NCBI GenBank assembly: GCA_963753585.1
Contig: CAVWCU010000001.1
Location: 1,364,001 to 1,428,000 of the forward strand
Direction: 5' to 3'
DNA from: VRUE01 sp963753585
GTDB lineage: Bacteria > Actinomycetota > Thermoleophilia > Solirubrobacterales > 70-9
DNA: 64,000 nt
Below, piece after piece: positions 8,260-18,339 of this stretch. The notes under the pieces were generated by a model. The model made no database searches, was not told where the DNA came from, and worked only from the letters and a program-made list of their open reading frames with translations. Both the position numbers and the translations under genes were made by a program. Within the stretch, counting starts at the first letter, position 1. The number at the start of each line of letters is the position of its first letter.

Positions 8260-9395
8260 GTGGCCTCCCTGATCTCATTTGACGAAGCGCTGGCGCTCGG
8301 CGAGCTGGCCGACCAGGAGGAGATCGGCGAGCTGGTCGAGCGCGCCTGGCAGGTGCGCCGTGAGAACTTCGGCGACTCGACCGACATGTGCTCGCTGGTC
8401 AACGCGAAGTCGGGCGGCTGCGCAGAGGACTGCGGATTCTGCGCCCAGTCACGCTACGCAGAGGCGGACACGCCCATGCACGCGATGATGGAGCCCGAGC
8501 AGATCCTCGAGCACGCGCGGGCGGCCGAGGCGGCGGGCGCGCATCGCTTCTGCATGGTCACCCAGGGCCAGGGCCTCTCCAAGCGCGACTTCGAGAAAAT
8601 TCTCGAGGGCGCGAAACTGGTCGCCGAGCAGACCAACCTGAAGCGCTGCGCCTCGATCGGCCACATGTCGACCGAGCGGGCGAAGAAACTGCGCGAGGCG
8701 GGGATACAGCGCGTCCACCACAACGTCGAGTCCGCCCGCTCCTACTACCCGGAGGTCTCCACGACCGTCCGCTACGAGGGCCGGCTGCGGACGATCGAGG
8801 CGGTCAAGGAGGCCGGCCTGGAGACCTGCGTCGGCGGCATCCTCAACCTCGGCGAGTCGCCGCGCCAGCGGGTCGAGATGGCCTTCGAGCTATCCGAGCT
8901 CAACCCGACCTCGGTGCCGATCAACCTGCTCAACCCGCGCGAGGGGACCAAGTTCGGCGACCGTCCGCTGATGGACGCCTGGGAGGTGGTCCAGTGGGTG
9001 GCGATCTTCCGCCTGATCATCCCGGGCGCGCTCTTCCGCCTCTGCGGCGGGCGGGTCGAGAACCTCGGCGACCTACAGCCGCTTGCGGTCAAGGCGGGAC
9101 TGAACGGGGTGATGATGGGGAACTTCCTCACCACCCTGGGCGCCGAGCCCGAGGAGGACCGGGCGATGTTCGAGGAGCTCGGTCTGAACGTCGCCCGCCA
9201 GCCCGACAACGGTGCCAACCCGCGCCCCGACAACCGCGACGGCTGGCTCGACGGCGAAACGCCGGCGACGCCGATCGACGAGCTGATCGATCGCCAGGAC
9301 GAGGCCAACTTCTGGGACCCTTCGACCCAGCTGCGGGTGATCAAGAAGGTCAAGAAGCCCCCGCCGTACCCGGCTTCGAACACCCCCTCGGCTGC

Positions 9396-9399
<4 letters not shown>
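8260..9399 (+). CDS. bioB: Biotin synthase
   Basis: Radical-SAM enzyme that inserts sulfur into dethiobiotin, the last step of biotin synthesis. The 379-residue protein has the [4Fe-4S] motif C54-x3-C58-x2-C61 (GGCAEDCGFCAQS) and the conserved HHNVESARSYYPEV and NLGESPRQRVEM regions. The GTG start follows a TAGCCT box at 9 nt. Its stop overlaps the bioF start as ATGA. It is the first gene of bioB-bioF-bioD. Confidence 0.96.
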
Positions 9400-10583
<1,184 letters not shown>

Positions 10584-10587
10584 GCCG

Positions 10588-11238
10588 TTGGCCGGCGTGT
10601 TCGTCACCGGGACGGGGACCGAGGTCGGCAAGACCGTGGTCGCCGCCGTCATCGCCCGCACCATGGCCACGGAAGGCAAGACGGTCGCCGCCTTCAAGCC
10701 CGCCGTAACCGGCCTCGAAGAAGACGGGGAGCCGGATCATGAGCTGCTGCGGCGAGCCGCTGGGTCGAGTCAGGAAGACGAGGAGATCGCGCCCTATCGC
10801 TACGGACCCCCCGCGTCGCCTCACCTCGCCGCGGCTCTCGCCGGCGAGGAGATCGACCCGGTGCGACTGCTGGCCGCGGCGCGTGCTGCGGCGGCAAGCG
10901 CCGACACTCTCGTCTGTGAGGGCGTCGGAGGTTTCCTGGTCCCTCTCGCCGGTACGTATCTCGTCCGCGATCTTGCCGTCGACCTCGGCCTGCCCCTCGT
11001 CATCGCCGCCTCCCCCCGCCTGGGCACGATCAACCACACGTTGCTGACAGTCGAGACTGCCCGCGCCTCAGGGTTGACCGTCGAGTTGGTGGTCCTGACC
11101 CCCTGGCCGGAGTCGCCGAGTGAGATCGAGCGGTCCAACCGCGAGACGATCGAGGCGCTGGGCGAAGTCATGGTCGCAACGCTTCCCATGATCGACCTGG
11201 ACGGCCCCGCGAGCTGGCCGGCGCTGGCGCTCAGCTGA
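10588..11238 (+). CDS. bioD: Dethiobiotin synthetase
   Basis: ATP-dependent closure of the ureido ring on 7,8-diaminopelargonate. The P-loop GTGTEVGKT is at the N-terminus, then KPAVTGLEEDGE and CEGVGGFLVPL. It is 216 residues long with a TTG start 4 nt after bioF. It ends the bioBFD run and overlaps the convergent yaaA by 8 nt. The diaminopelargonate enzyme BioA, needed just before this step, is encoded at 16.5 kb. Confidence 0.93.
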   Translation: MAGVFVTGTGTEVGKTVVAAVIARTMATEGKTVAAFKPAVTGLEEDGEPDHELLRRAAGSSQEDEEIAPYRYGPPASPHLAAALAGEEIDPVRLLAAARAAAASADTLVCEGVGGFLVPLAGTYLVRDLAVDLGLPLVIAASPRLGTINHTLLTVETARASGLTVELVVLTPWPESPSEIERSNRETIEALGEVMVATLPMIDLDGPASWPALALS

Positions 11239-11899
11239 CGATCACGTCGAGGCTCGACGGCGTCAGTTCGACCTCGAAGCCGGCCTCCTGCGCGACGGCG
11301 GCAACCTGCTCGGGGCTATGCGGCTCGGACTTGGCGAGCAGCAGGGTACGGGCGACTTCCCCTCTGGCGGCCTTGGCCATATGCGACACGGCCTTGCGCT
11401 CCCCTCCCTCCTCGCGAAAGGCGCGCACGGCAAGCAGCTGTGCGCGCTTGGGCTTCCAGGCCGCGACGTAGGGGCCCGAGCGCATGTCGACGATCGTCTC
11501 GCCGGGCTCGTCGGGCAGCGCCGCCCGCAGCGAGTCCCGCCACCAGGCGGCGAGCGGGGCGATGCCATCGAGCTTCGTCGAGGGAGGCAGGCGATAGTGC
11601 GGAATGCGGTCCACGGGCCGGACGAACCCCCAGAGCGCACTCGCGATCAGGACGCGCTTCGCCGCTCGCCGCCTGGTGGCTGTCGATAGGCCCGGCAGAT
11701 CGAGGCGCTGGTAGAGGACGCCGGTGTAGACCTCGGCGGCCGGTGCGGCGGGCGCCCTGCGCAGGCCGGGGTCCAACCTGGCCAGCAACTCGGCCCGCCG
11801 CTCGCCCAGCTCCTCGGCGAAGACGAGCGAGTCGAGGTCCACGGGCGCGCCGCCCTCGGGCTCGGCCTTGCCTTCTGAGGGTGGCAGCAGGATCAGCAT
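11231..11899 (-). CDS. yaaA: YaaA/DUF328 family peroxide-stress protein
   Basis: A 222-residue protein starting MLILLPPSEGKAEP, the N-terminal signature of YaaA. The central IASALWGFVRPVDRIPHYRL and SGPYVAAWKPKR blocks also fit. In E. coli, YaaA lowers free iron during peroxide stress; the same role here is inferred. It converges on bioD with an 8-nt overlap and lies just downstream of the MFS gene on the same strand. Confidence 0.88.
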   Translation of the reverse strand: MLILLPPSEGKAEPEGGAPVDLDSLVFAEELGERRAELLARLDPGLRRAPAAPAAEVYTGVLYQRLDLPGLSTATRRRAAKRVLIASALWGFVRPVDRIPHYRLPPSTKLDGIAPLAAWWRDSLRAALPDEPGETIVDMRSGPYVAAWKPKRAQLLAVRAFREEGGERKAVSHMAKAARGEVARTLLLAKSEPHSPEQVAAVAQEAGFEVELTPSSLDVIVS

Positions 11900-11911
11900 C
11901 GGAGCAGCGTT

Positions 11912-13411
11912 TCAGGCCGCGGGCTCGGCGGCGGCGACCGCCTCGCGTCCGGCCAGCTCCTCGCCACCGGGGTTGACCGCCGCCTCCACCGCCTCGGGGC
12001 TGAGCGGATCGCGCCGGGCGCGGATCGTCGCCGCCCCGATCACCGCGCCGGCGGCCGCGACCACGGCGCAGACGCTCATCGCGTGGCCGAGCGCGTCGAC
12101 GAATTCCTGCGGGGACGCCGCCGCAAAGCTGGTCCCCACCGCCGCCTGGAAGATCGCCCCGGTGACGGCGACGCCGAGGCTGCCGCCGACCATGCGGAAC
12201 ATCGAGAGCACGCCGGATGCGATGCCGGCCTTCTCGACCGGCACGGCGTTCATCGCGGCGCTGGTCATCGGCGACATCGTCAGCGCGATGCCGATGCCGA
12301 GCAGCATGAAGCCGGGAAGCAGCTCGAGATAGGTGGAGTCGACCGCGATCCCGCTGAAGCTGTAGAGCGAGGCGGCGACGAGGAGGAGCCCGGCGGTGAT
12401 CAACCAGCGGGGGCCGAAGCGATCGGCGAGCCGGCCGGCAAGAGGGGCGATGCCGACGATCATCAGGGTCGAGGGGAGGAACCTGACCCCCGCCTCCAGC
12501 GGCGAGTAGCGGAGGATGTCCTGCATGTAGAGGGCGAGGAAGAAGAAGACGCCGAGCATCGAGAAGGAGACGATCGAGGCGACGACGATCGCGCCGAGGA
12601 AGTTGCGGTTGGAGAAGAAGCGGAACTCGACCATCGGCACCTTGACCCGCAGCTCGATCGCGGCGAAGGCGGCGAGGCCGACCGCGGCACCGATCAGCAG
12701 CGCGACGATCTCGGTCGAGCCCCAGCCCCATTCGTTGCCCTCGACCAGGGCGAGGATCAGCGCCGTGAGCGAGGCGGTGAGGGCGATGACGCCGGCGAAG
12801 TCGACCTCGCGGCCGACGGTCGTGTCGCGCGACTCGCGCACGGCGAAGAGCGAGGCGGCGACGGCGCCGATCGCGACCGGGATGTTGAGGTAGAAGATCG
12901 CCCGCCAGCTGACGTGCTCGGTGAGGAAGCCGCCCATCACCGGACCGACCGCCAGGGCGAGGGCGGAGACCCCCGCCCAGGTCCCCATCGCCTTGCCGCG
13001 CTCCTCGGGGGGGAAGGCGTCGGTGACGATCGAGAGCGTCGCCGGCATCATCAGCGCGGCGCCGACCCCCTGCACCACGCGGCTGACGACGAGGTCGGTC
13101 GGGCTGGCGGCGAACCCGGCCGTCGCCGAGGAGAGGGCGAAGATGACGACGCCGAAGAGGAACATGCGGCGGCGGCCGAAGATGTCGCCGAGCCTGCCCC
13201 CCGTCGCCAGCAGCACCGCGAAGGAGAGCGTGTAGCCGTTGATCGTCCACTCCAGGCCGGAGATCGAGGCGTCCAGGTCGCGCTGGATCGAGGGCAGGGC
13301 GACGTTCACGACCGTGTTGTCGAGCATGATCATGAACAGTGCGAAGCACATCGCGCCGAGCGTCCACCACTTGCGGTTGTCCTCGGTGATCAGGTGGCGA
13401 TAACGGGTCAA
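11912..13411 (-). CDS. MFS multidrug efflux transporter, DHA2 (EmrB/QacA) family
   Basis: A 499-residue inner-membrane drug/proton antiporter with about 14 predicted helices. Diagnostic segments are LDNTVVNVALPSIQRDL in helix 1, the GGRLGDIFGRRRMF loop 2-3 motif and GPVMGGFLTEHVSWRAIFYLN. The TTG start at 13411 overlaps the TGA of the MarR gene (TTGA) and has AGGAGG upstream. Coupling to a MarR regulator suggests substrate-induced efflux. The C-terminal tail is Ala/Glu-rich. Confidence 0.9.
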   Translation of the reverse strand: MTRYRHLITEDNRKWWTLGAMCFALFMIMLDNTVVNVALPSIQRDLDASISGLEWTINGYTLSFAVLLATGGRLGDIFGRRRMFLFGVVIFALSSATAGFAASPTDLVVSRVVQGVGAALMMPATLSIVTDAFPPEERGKAMGTWAGVSALALAVGPVMGGFLTEHVSWRAIFYLNIPVAIGAVAASLFAVRESRDTTVGREVDFAGVIALTASLTALILALVEGNEWGWGSTEIVALLIGAAVGLAAFAAIELRVKVPMVEFRFFSNRNFLGAIVVASIVSFSMLGVFFFLALYMQDILRYSPLEAGVRFLPSTLMIVGIAPLAGRLADRFGPRWLITAGLLLVAASLYSFSGIAVDSTYLELLPGFMLLGIGIALTMSPMTSAAMNAVPVEKAGIASGVLSMFRMVGGSLGVAVTGAIFQAAVGTSFAAASPQEFVDALGHAMSVCAVVAAAGAVIGAATIRARRDPLSPEAVEAAVNPGGEELAGREAVAAAEPAA

Positions 13412-13947
13412 GCCGGACCGACCTCCTTCAGGTGCTCGTAGGCGGCGGCGATGTCGGGACGGTCCATCAGCGAGTCGATCGCCGCGTCGAGCTTGCGCCG
13501 CTGCGCGGTGGTGAGGCTGGCGGCGAACGTCTCCATTCCCGCCTGGCGCACCACCATCAGGGTGTCGACGAGCTTCTTGCCACGGGCTGTGATCGCGATC
13601 CGCCTCACCCGCCGGTCCTCGGGGTCCTCGACCCTGGTGGCGAGTCGCTTCTTGACCAGGACGTCGACCGCCCTGCTCATCGAGGGAACCGAGACGCCGA
13701 GCGCCTCCGCCAGGTCGCCGACCTGGCGCGCCTCGGTCACCTCCCCCAGCCCCCCCAGCTCGAGCAGCGCCTTGGACTGGGTCATCGAGAGCCCGCTCTC
13801 CTCGATCACCCGCAGCAGGTTGCCGCGGTCGTAGAGAAAGAGGTGGCGCAGCAGGGCGCTTATCCGCGCCGCGGTCTCCTGCGCGCCCTCGCTGACCTCG
13901 GGGGCGTCGACCTTCTCGATGATCGCCTCGAGCTGACTCGCCTGCAT
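13408..13947 (-). CDS. MarR family transcriptional regulator
   Basis: A 179-residue winged-helix regulator. The DNA-binding helix region VGDLAEALGVSVPSMSRAVDVLVKKRL and the wing EDPEDRRVRRIAITARGKKL are clear. It is the first gene of an operon with the MFS exporter, so it probably represses that operon until a ligand binds. The inverted repeat at 13969-13996 lies 22 nt upstream and is the obvious operator candidate. Confidence 0.9.
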   Translation of the reverse strand: MQASQLEAIIEKVDAPEVSEGAQETAARISALLRHLFLYDRGNLLRVIEESGLSMTQSKALLELGGLGEVTEARQVGDLAEALGVSVPSMSRAVDVLVKKRLATRVEDPEDRRVRRIAITARGKKLVDTLMVVRQAGMETFAASLTTAQRRKLDAAIDSLMDRPDIAAAYEHLKEVGPA

Positions 13948-13968
13948 ACGAGTAATACTTGCATAACT

Positions 13969-13996
13969 GCAACTATTTCTCGAACGAAATAGTTGC
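13969..13996. promoter_or_regulatory. Probable MarR operator, 11-bp inverted repeat
   Basis: Arms GCAACTATTTC and GAAATAGTTGC are perfectly complementary with a 6-nt spacer. The region is much more AT-rich than its surroundings and precedes the MarR-MFS operon, while the other neighbour is the 3' end of the desaturase gene. There is no T-tract, so an operator is preferred over a terminator. Confidence 0.7.
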
Positions 13997-13998
13997 TC

Positions 13999-14016
13999 CT
14001 GTGACTCTAATCACAG
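13999..14016. promoter_or_regulatory. CRP/GlxR-type binding-site match
   Basis: TGTGACTCTAATCACA (14000-14015) fits the TGTGA-N6-TCACA consensus of the CRP family exactly, extended by one further base pair on each side. It is centred about 60 nt upstream of the MarR start and overlaps the desaturase stop codon. A role in catabolite or cAMP control of the efflux operon is inferred. Confidence 0.5.
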
Positions 14017-15246
14017 AGCGGGGTGATCCTCCCGCCGGTACGGCCCGGGCTTGGGGCGCGGAGCCCCGCCGGGGAAGGCGAGCCGCAGGATCGTCCGCTG
14101 CACCATCCCGAGCTGCTGCCCGAAGGGACCGCTGTTGTAGGGGAGGCCGTAGCGTTCGCAGACCTGCTTCACCTGCGGCGCGATTTCCGCGTAGCGGGTG
14201 CTCGGCAGGTCCGGGAAGAGGTGGTGCTCGACCTGGTAGCCGAGGTTGCCGCTGGCGACGTGGAAGAGCGGGCCGCCCTCGATGTTCGCCGCCCCGGTCA
14301 GCTGACGCACGTACCAGCCTCCGCGGCTCTCGTCCTCGACTTCCTCGGGCTTGAACGTGTGGGTCTGGTCGGGGAAGTGACCGCAGAAGATGATCGCGTA
14401 AGCCCAGACGTTGCGGACGACGTTCGCCGTCGCGTTCGCCGACACCGCGGCCCGGTAGGAGCTTCGGCCGCCGCCGAGAGCGCGCCTCAAGGCCCCGGCC
14501 AGCCCGCCGCGGTGCCTGCCGCCAGCGCGGACCTCGAGACCCGCGTCGAGAGCCGCCATGGCCAGGCCACTCAGCAGCGGCCAGGCGACGTAGTCCTTGA
14601 CGATCTGGCTCTTCGCCTTCTCGCGGATCCCCGCCAGCTCGCGCTTCACCTGCGCCTTTGACTTGTGGCCCTTGCGGATTGCCTCGAAATCGAGGTCGTG
14701 GAGGGCCACGCCCCACTCGAAGAAGGCCATCAGCAGCAGGTTGTAGAGCGGCTGCGCGAGGTAGACGGGGTTCCACTTCTGCTGGGGGTCGATCCGCATG
14801 ATCTCGTAGCCCAGGTCCTTGTCCTTGCCGAGGATGTTGGTGAAGGTGTGGTGGACGTAGTTGTGCGAGTGCTTCCAGGCCTCCGATGTCGAGGCCGTGT
14901 CCCAGTCCCAGGTCGAGGAGTTGATCTGGGGGTCGTTCATCCAGTCCCACTGCCCGTGCAGGACGTTGTGGCCGATCTCCATGTTCTCGAGGATCTTCGA
15001 CATCGAGAGAGCGGCCGTGCCGGCGATCTTGGCCGGGCGGTAGCGGGCGCCGAGCAGCAGCACGCGCCCCATCACCGCAAGGCGGCGCTGCATCGCGATC
15101 ATGCTCTCGATGTAGCGTCGGTCGCGTTCGCCGAGGTCGGCGAAGGTCCGGTCGCGGATCTCGTCGAACTCCCGGGCCAGTTCCTCGAGCTGCCCCTCGG
15201 AAAGGTGCGCGAGCGGGCTCTCGACCTCAACAGTCGTTGCGTTCAT
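14011..15246 (-). CDS. Membrane fatty-acid desaturase (DesA3-like)
   Basis: A 411-residue di-iron desaturase, probably acyl-CoA delta-9. Three histidine boxes are visible: GHNVLHGQWDW, HSHNYVHH and QVEHHLFPDLPS. The partner reductase gene is 19 nt upstream on the same strand, as in mycobacterial Rv3229c/Rv3230c. Between PLLSG and the SANATANVVRN helix there are about 34 extra Gly/Arg/Ala-rich residues that I do not expect from the family. This may be an insertion or a pair of compensating frameshifts. Confidence 0.88.
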   Translation of the reverse strand: MNATTVEVESPLAHLSEGQLEELAREFDEIRDRTFADLGERDRRYIESMIAMQRRLAVMGRVLLLGARYRPAKIAGTAALSMSKILENMEIGHNVLHGQWDWMNDPQINSSTWDWDTASTSEAWKHSHNYVHHTFTNILGKDKDLGYEIMRIDPQQKWNPVYLAQPLYNLLLMAFFEWGVALHDLDFEAIRKGHKSKAQVKRELAGIREKAKSQIVKDYVAWPLLSGLAMAALDAGLEVRAGGRHRGGLAGALRRALGGGRSSYRAAVSANATANVVRNVWAYAIIFCGHFPDQTHTFKPEEVEDESRGGWYVRQLTGAANIEGGPLFHVASGNLGYQVEHHLFPDLPSTRYAEIAPQVKQVCERYGLPYNSGPFGQQLGMVQRTILRLAFPGGAPRPKPGPYRREDHPAL

Positions 15247-15265
15247 CGTTTCCTTTCGTCGGTTT

Positions 15266-16363
15266 TCAAAGCGCGATCTCGATCGGTCCTTCGGGGGCGT
15301 TGACGCAGGTGCGGATCATCTCTCCCTCGCTGCCGTGGACCTTGCCGGTGCGCAGATCGCGCACCTCACCCCTGCAGAGCCTGCCCACGCAGGTGTGGCA
15401 GATGCCCATCCGGCAGCCGAAGGGCAGCGTGGCGCCCGCCTCCTCGCCGCTGACGAGGATCGGCGTGCCGCTGTCGCAGCTCGCCTCCACCCCGCTCTTG
15501 ACGAAGCTCACGCGGCCCCCCTCGCCCTCGCCGGGCTCGCCGCCGATCACCGGCTGGAAGCGCTCCATGTGGAGCAACTCGGGATCGCCGTCCCGCTCCC
15601 AGCGCTCGCTCATCGCGTCGAGCATCGCGGCCGGGCCCGAGAGGAAGGCGTGGCGCTCGCGCCAGTCGGGGCAGAGCAGGTCGAGGTCGGCGGGGCCGAT
15701 CCGACCCTCCTCCGCGGTGATCCGCAGATGCAGGTCATAGCCCGCGTGGGCATCGCCGATCTCGCCCAGGCGCTCGGCGAAGATGACTCCCTCGACCTCG
15801 CGGGCGGAGTGGACGTGGACAGCGTCGGCCAGCGAGTTGCTTCGGTGCAGGCTGCGCAGCATGCTCATGATCGGCGTGATCCCGCTGCCGGCGCTGAGGA
15901 AGAGCAGCTTGCGCGGCGGCGGGTCGGGGAGCACGAAGGTTCCTTCGACGCCACCGAGCCGGACGACGTCTCCGGGCCGGGCCTGGCGCACGAAGTAGGG
16001 GGAGACCTTGCCCGTTTCGACCAGCTTCGGCGTGATGCTGATGCATCCATCCGGACGATCGGGCTCCGAGGTCAGCGAGTAGGCGCGCCAGTGGTGGATG
16101 CCGTCGACGACGACGCCGATCCGCAGGTACTGCCCAGGCCGGTGGCCGGGCCACTCGAAGCCGGGACGGATCAGCACGGTCGCCGCTTCGGGCGTCTCGG
16201 CGTCGATGCGCTCGATTCGCCCGCGCAGCTCGCGCGTCGACCAGAGCGGGTTGATCAGTTCGAGATAGTCGTCGGGCAGGAGCGGCGTGAACAGCGAGCG
16301 GACTGAGTGCAGCGCCCTGCGCCTCAACGGCGGGACCTTCGGTGGTGCTCCTCGCTCCGCCAT
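15266..16363 (-). CDS. Flavin/[2Fe-2S] oxidoreductase, electron donor to the desaturase
   Basis: A 365-residue ferredoxin-NADP reductase-like enzyme. Order: FAD-binding RAYSLTS, NAD(P)-binding SAGSGITPIMSMLR, then a C-terminal plant-type ferredoxin with C-x4-C-x2-C (GCRMGICHTCVGRL) and a distant fourth Cys (IRTCVNAPEG). It resembles mycobacterial Rv3230c, which feeds electrons to DesA3, and the adjacent desaturase supports that role. Its ATG has a TAATAT -10 box 6 nt upstream. Confidence 0.9.
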   Translation of the reverse strand: MAERGAPPKVPPLRRRALHSVRSLFTPLLPDDYLELINPLWSTRELRGRIERIDAETPEAATVLIRPGFEWPGHRPGQYLRIGVVVDGIHHWRAYSLTSEPDRPDGCISITPKLVETGKVSPYFVRQARPGDVVRLGGVEGTFVLPDPPPRKLLFLSAGSGITPIMSMLRSLHRSNSLADAVHVHSAREVEGVIFAERLGEIGDAHAGYDLHLRITAEEGRIGPADLDLLCPDWRERHAFLSGPAAMLDAMSERWERDGDPELLHMERFQPVIGGEPGEGEGGRVSFVKSGVEASCDSGTPILVSGEEAGATLPFGCRMGICHTCVGRLCRGEVRDLRTGKVHGSEGEMIRTCVNAPEGPIEIAL

Positions 16364-16369
16364 TGATTG

Positions 16370-16375
16370 ATATTA
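16370..16375 (-). promoter_or_regulatory. -10 box of a leaderless promoter for the reductase-desaturase operon
   Basis: TAATAT on the minus strand ends 6 nt before the reductase ATG, so transcription should begin at or within a base or two of the start codon. The adjacent TACA-N8-TGTA-like sequence could hold a regulator site. No good -35 is visible. Confidence 0.55.
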
Positions 16376-16458
16376 CACAGATCGATGTAGAGGTTTGTGT
16401 GTCAAGCCGCACACGCTCGGGCCTACCGCCGGACCGCTGGCTAAGGTCGCTCTACCCG

Positions 16459-17763
16459 ATGCCGGCCGATCCCACCCAGCTCGACCGCGATCACCTCTGG
16501 CACCCCTTCACCCAGCAGCAGGCGTGGTGCGAGGAGGAGCCGCTGCTGATCGAGCGGGGCGAGGGGTCCTACCTCGTCGATGACCGGGGACGGCGTTACC
16601 TGGACGGAGTCTCCTCGCTGTGGTGCACCGTCCACGGCCACCGGCACCCCGGGATCGACGCTGCGGTCACCGACCAGCTCGGCAAGGTCGCGCACTCGAC
16701 CATGCTCGGCCTCTCCCACCCCGGCGCGACCGAGCTCGCCGGTCGCCTCGTCGACCTCGTACCCCCCGGCCTCTCTCGCGTCTTCTACTCGGAGTCCGGC
16801 TCGACCGCGGTCGAGATCGCGCTGAAGATGGCCTTCCAGTACCAGCAGCAGCGCGGCGGCCAGCACGCCCGGCGCACCTCTTTCGTCCATCTGCGCGACT
16901 CCTACCACGGCGACACAATCGGATCGGTCGCGGTCGGGGGGATCGAGCTCTTCCACTCCACCTACCGGCCGCTTCTCTTCCAGACCCATGCAGCCGAGCC
17001 CGGGGATGCGGCCGACCTCGAGCGGGTCCTCTCAGCCCACGAAGAGGAGATCGCCGCGGTGATCGTCGAGCCGCTCGTGCAGGGAGCCGCCGGGATGCTG
17101 CTCCACCCTCCCGGCTATCTGCGCGCCGTGCGCGAGCTCTGCGACCGCTTCGGCGTGCTGCTGATCTGCGACGAGGTGGCGACCGGCTTCGGCCGCACCG
17201 GGACGATGTTCGCCTGCGAACAGGAGGACGTCGCCCCCGACCTCCTCTGCCTCGCCAAGGGCCTCACCGGCGGCTACCTGCCGCTGGCGGCGACACTGGC
17301 GACGGAGCGCATCTACGAGGGCTTCCTCGGCGCCCCCGAGGAGTACCGCACCTTCTTCCACGGCCACACCTACACCGGCAACCCTCTCGCCTGCGCCGCC
17401 GCGCTCGCCAACCTCGACGCCTTCGAGAGCGAGGACACGCTGGAGCGCCTGCAACCGAAGATCGAGCTGCTGCGCAAGCTGCTCGACGAGGTCGAGGCGA
17501 TGCCCGAGGTGGCGGAGGTGCGCGCCCAGGGCGTCATGGTCGGCATCGACCTCGGCGAGCACGACCCGGCACTTCGACTGGGCCACCGCGTAACCGTCGA
17601 GGCCCGCAAGCGCGGCGCGATCGTCCGCCCGCTCAGCGACGTCGTCGTCCTCATGCCCCCCCTCTCGATCTCCGAGGGGGAGCTGCGGAGCCTGGTGGCG
17701 ATCGTGACCGAGTCGATCCAGGCGGCATGCGCTTCGCGCGCCGAGCTGGCGCAGGCAGCCTGA
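16459..17763 (+). CDS. bioA: Adenosylmethionine-8-amino-7-oxononanoate aminotransferase
   Basis: Class III PLP aminotransferase making 7,8-diaminopelargonate from KAPA and SAM. The N-terminal HLWHPFTQQQAW and the DGVSSLWCTVHGHRHP region are BioA-type. The PLP lysine is in CLAKGLTGGYLPLAA. ATG 16459 gives 434 residues, the usual length; a longer frame upstream crosses the divergent promoter and is not supported. It completes the bioB-F-D set but is separated from it by the efflux and desaturase operons. Confidence 0.93.
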   Translation: MPADPTQLDRDHLWHPFTQQQAWCEEEPLLIERGEGSYLVDDRGRRYLDGVSSLWCTVHGHRHPGIDAAVTDQLGKVAHSTMLGLSHPGATELAGRLVDLVPPGLSRVFYSESGSTAVEIALKMAFQYQQQRGGQHARRTSFVHLRDSYHGDTIGSVAVGGIELFHSTYRPLLFQTHAAEPGDAADLERVLSAHEEEIAAVIVEPLVQGAAGMLLHPPGYLRAVRELCDRFGVLLICDEVATGFGRTGTMFACEQEDVAPDLLCLAKGLTGGYLPLAATLATERIYEGFLGAPEEYRTFFHGHTYTGNPLACAAALANLDAFESEDTLERLQPKIELLRKLLDEVEAMPEVAEVRAQGVMVGIDLGEHDPALRLGHRVTVEARKRGAIVRPLSDVVVLMPPLSISEGELRSLVAIVTESIQAACASRAELAQAA

Positions 17764-17772
17764 AACCACCGT

Positions 17773-18339
17773 GTGACGGATTCGGCTCGCTCTCGTAGTA
17801 AGGGCGTGGGCGAGGCAGTCGCGACAACCCCTATCGAGGTCCCGCACGAAACCGGGCTCGACTTCGAGCTGCTCTACCAATCCAGCCGGGACGATGTCTT
17901 TGCCTACGCCGCCGGACTGCTGCGGGACCAAGCCGCCGCAGAGGACGTCACCGCCGCCGCCTTCGAGCGCGCCTACCGCAAGCGCTCCCGGTTCGACCCG
18001 AGTAGAGGCACCCCCCGCGCCTGGCTCTTCGGGATCGCCCGAAACGCCGCCCTCGACGAGCTGCGCCGGCGCGGGCGCACCGCAGAGCTAGGCGCCGATC
18101 CGATCGACGCGATGAGCCTCCAGGAGTTCGACGACGAGAGCACGGAGCTGCGCCTCGTCCTCGCCGAGGCACTGGGACAACTGGAGGCACGCGAGCGGGA
18201 GCTGATCGCCCTCAAGTTCTTCGCAGGACTCACCAATGGGGAGATCGCCCGCGTGGTCGACACGAGCGAGTCGAACGCCGGCACCAAATTGCACCGAGTC
18301 GTCAACAAGCTGAGGGAGGCCTGCAATGGATTCGCCTAG
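17773..18339 (+). CDS. ECF-type RNA polymerase sigma factor
   Basis: A 188-residue sigma-70 family protein. Region 2 includes LLRDQAAAEDVTAAAFERAYRK and PRAWLFGIARNAALDELRRR; region 4 is LEARERELIALKFFAGLTNGEIARVVDTSESNAGTKLHR, with a helix-turn-helix. The downstream membrane protein gene overlaps its 3' end by 14 nt, a typical position for an anti-sigma factor. The GTG start is 9 nt after bioA. Confidence 0.88.
   Translation: MTDSARSRSKGVGEAVATTPIEVPHETGLDFELLYQSSRDDVFAYAAGLLRDQAAAEDVTAAAFERAYRKRSRFDPSRGTPRAWLFGIARNAALDELRRRGRTAELGADPIDAMSLQEFDDESTELRLVLAEALGQLEARERELIALKFFAGLTNGEIARVVDTSESNAGTKLHRVVNKLREACNGFA

Noticed and set aside
12083..13441. Plus-strand frame opposite the MFS transporter
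   Set aside because: Glu/Asp/Arg/Gly-rich complement of membrane-helix codons, no recognisable domain.
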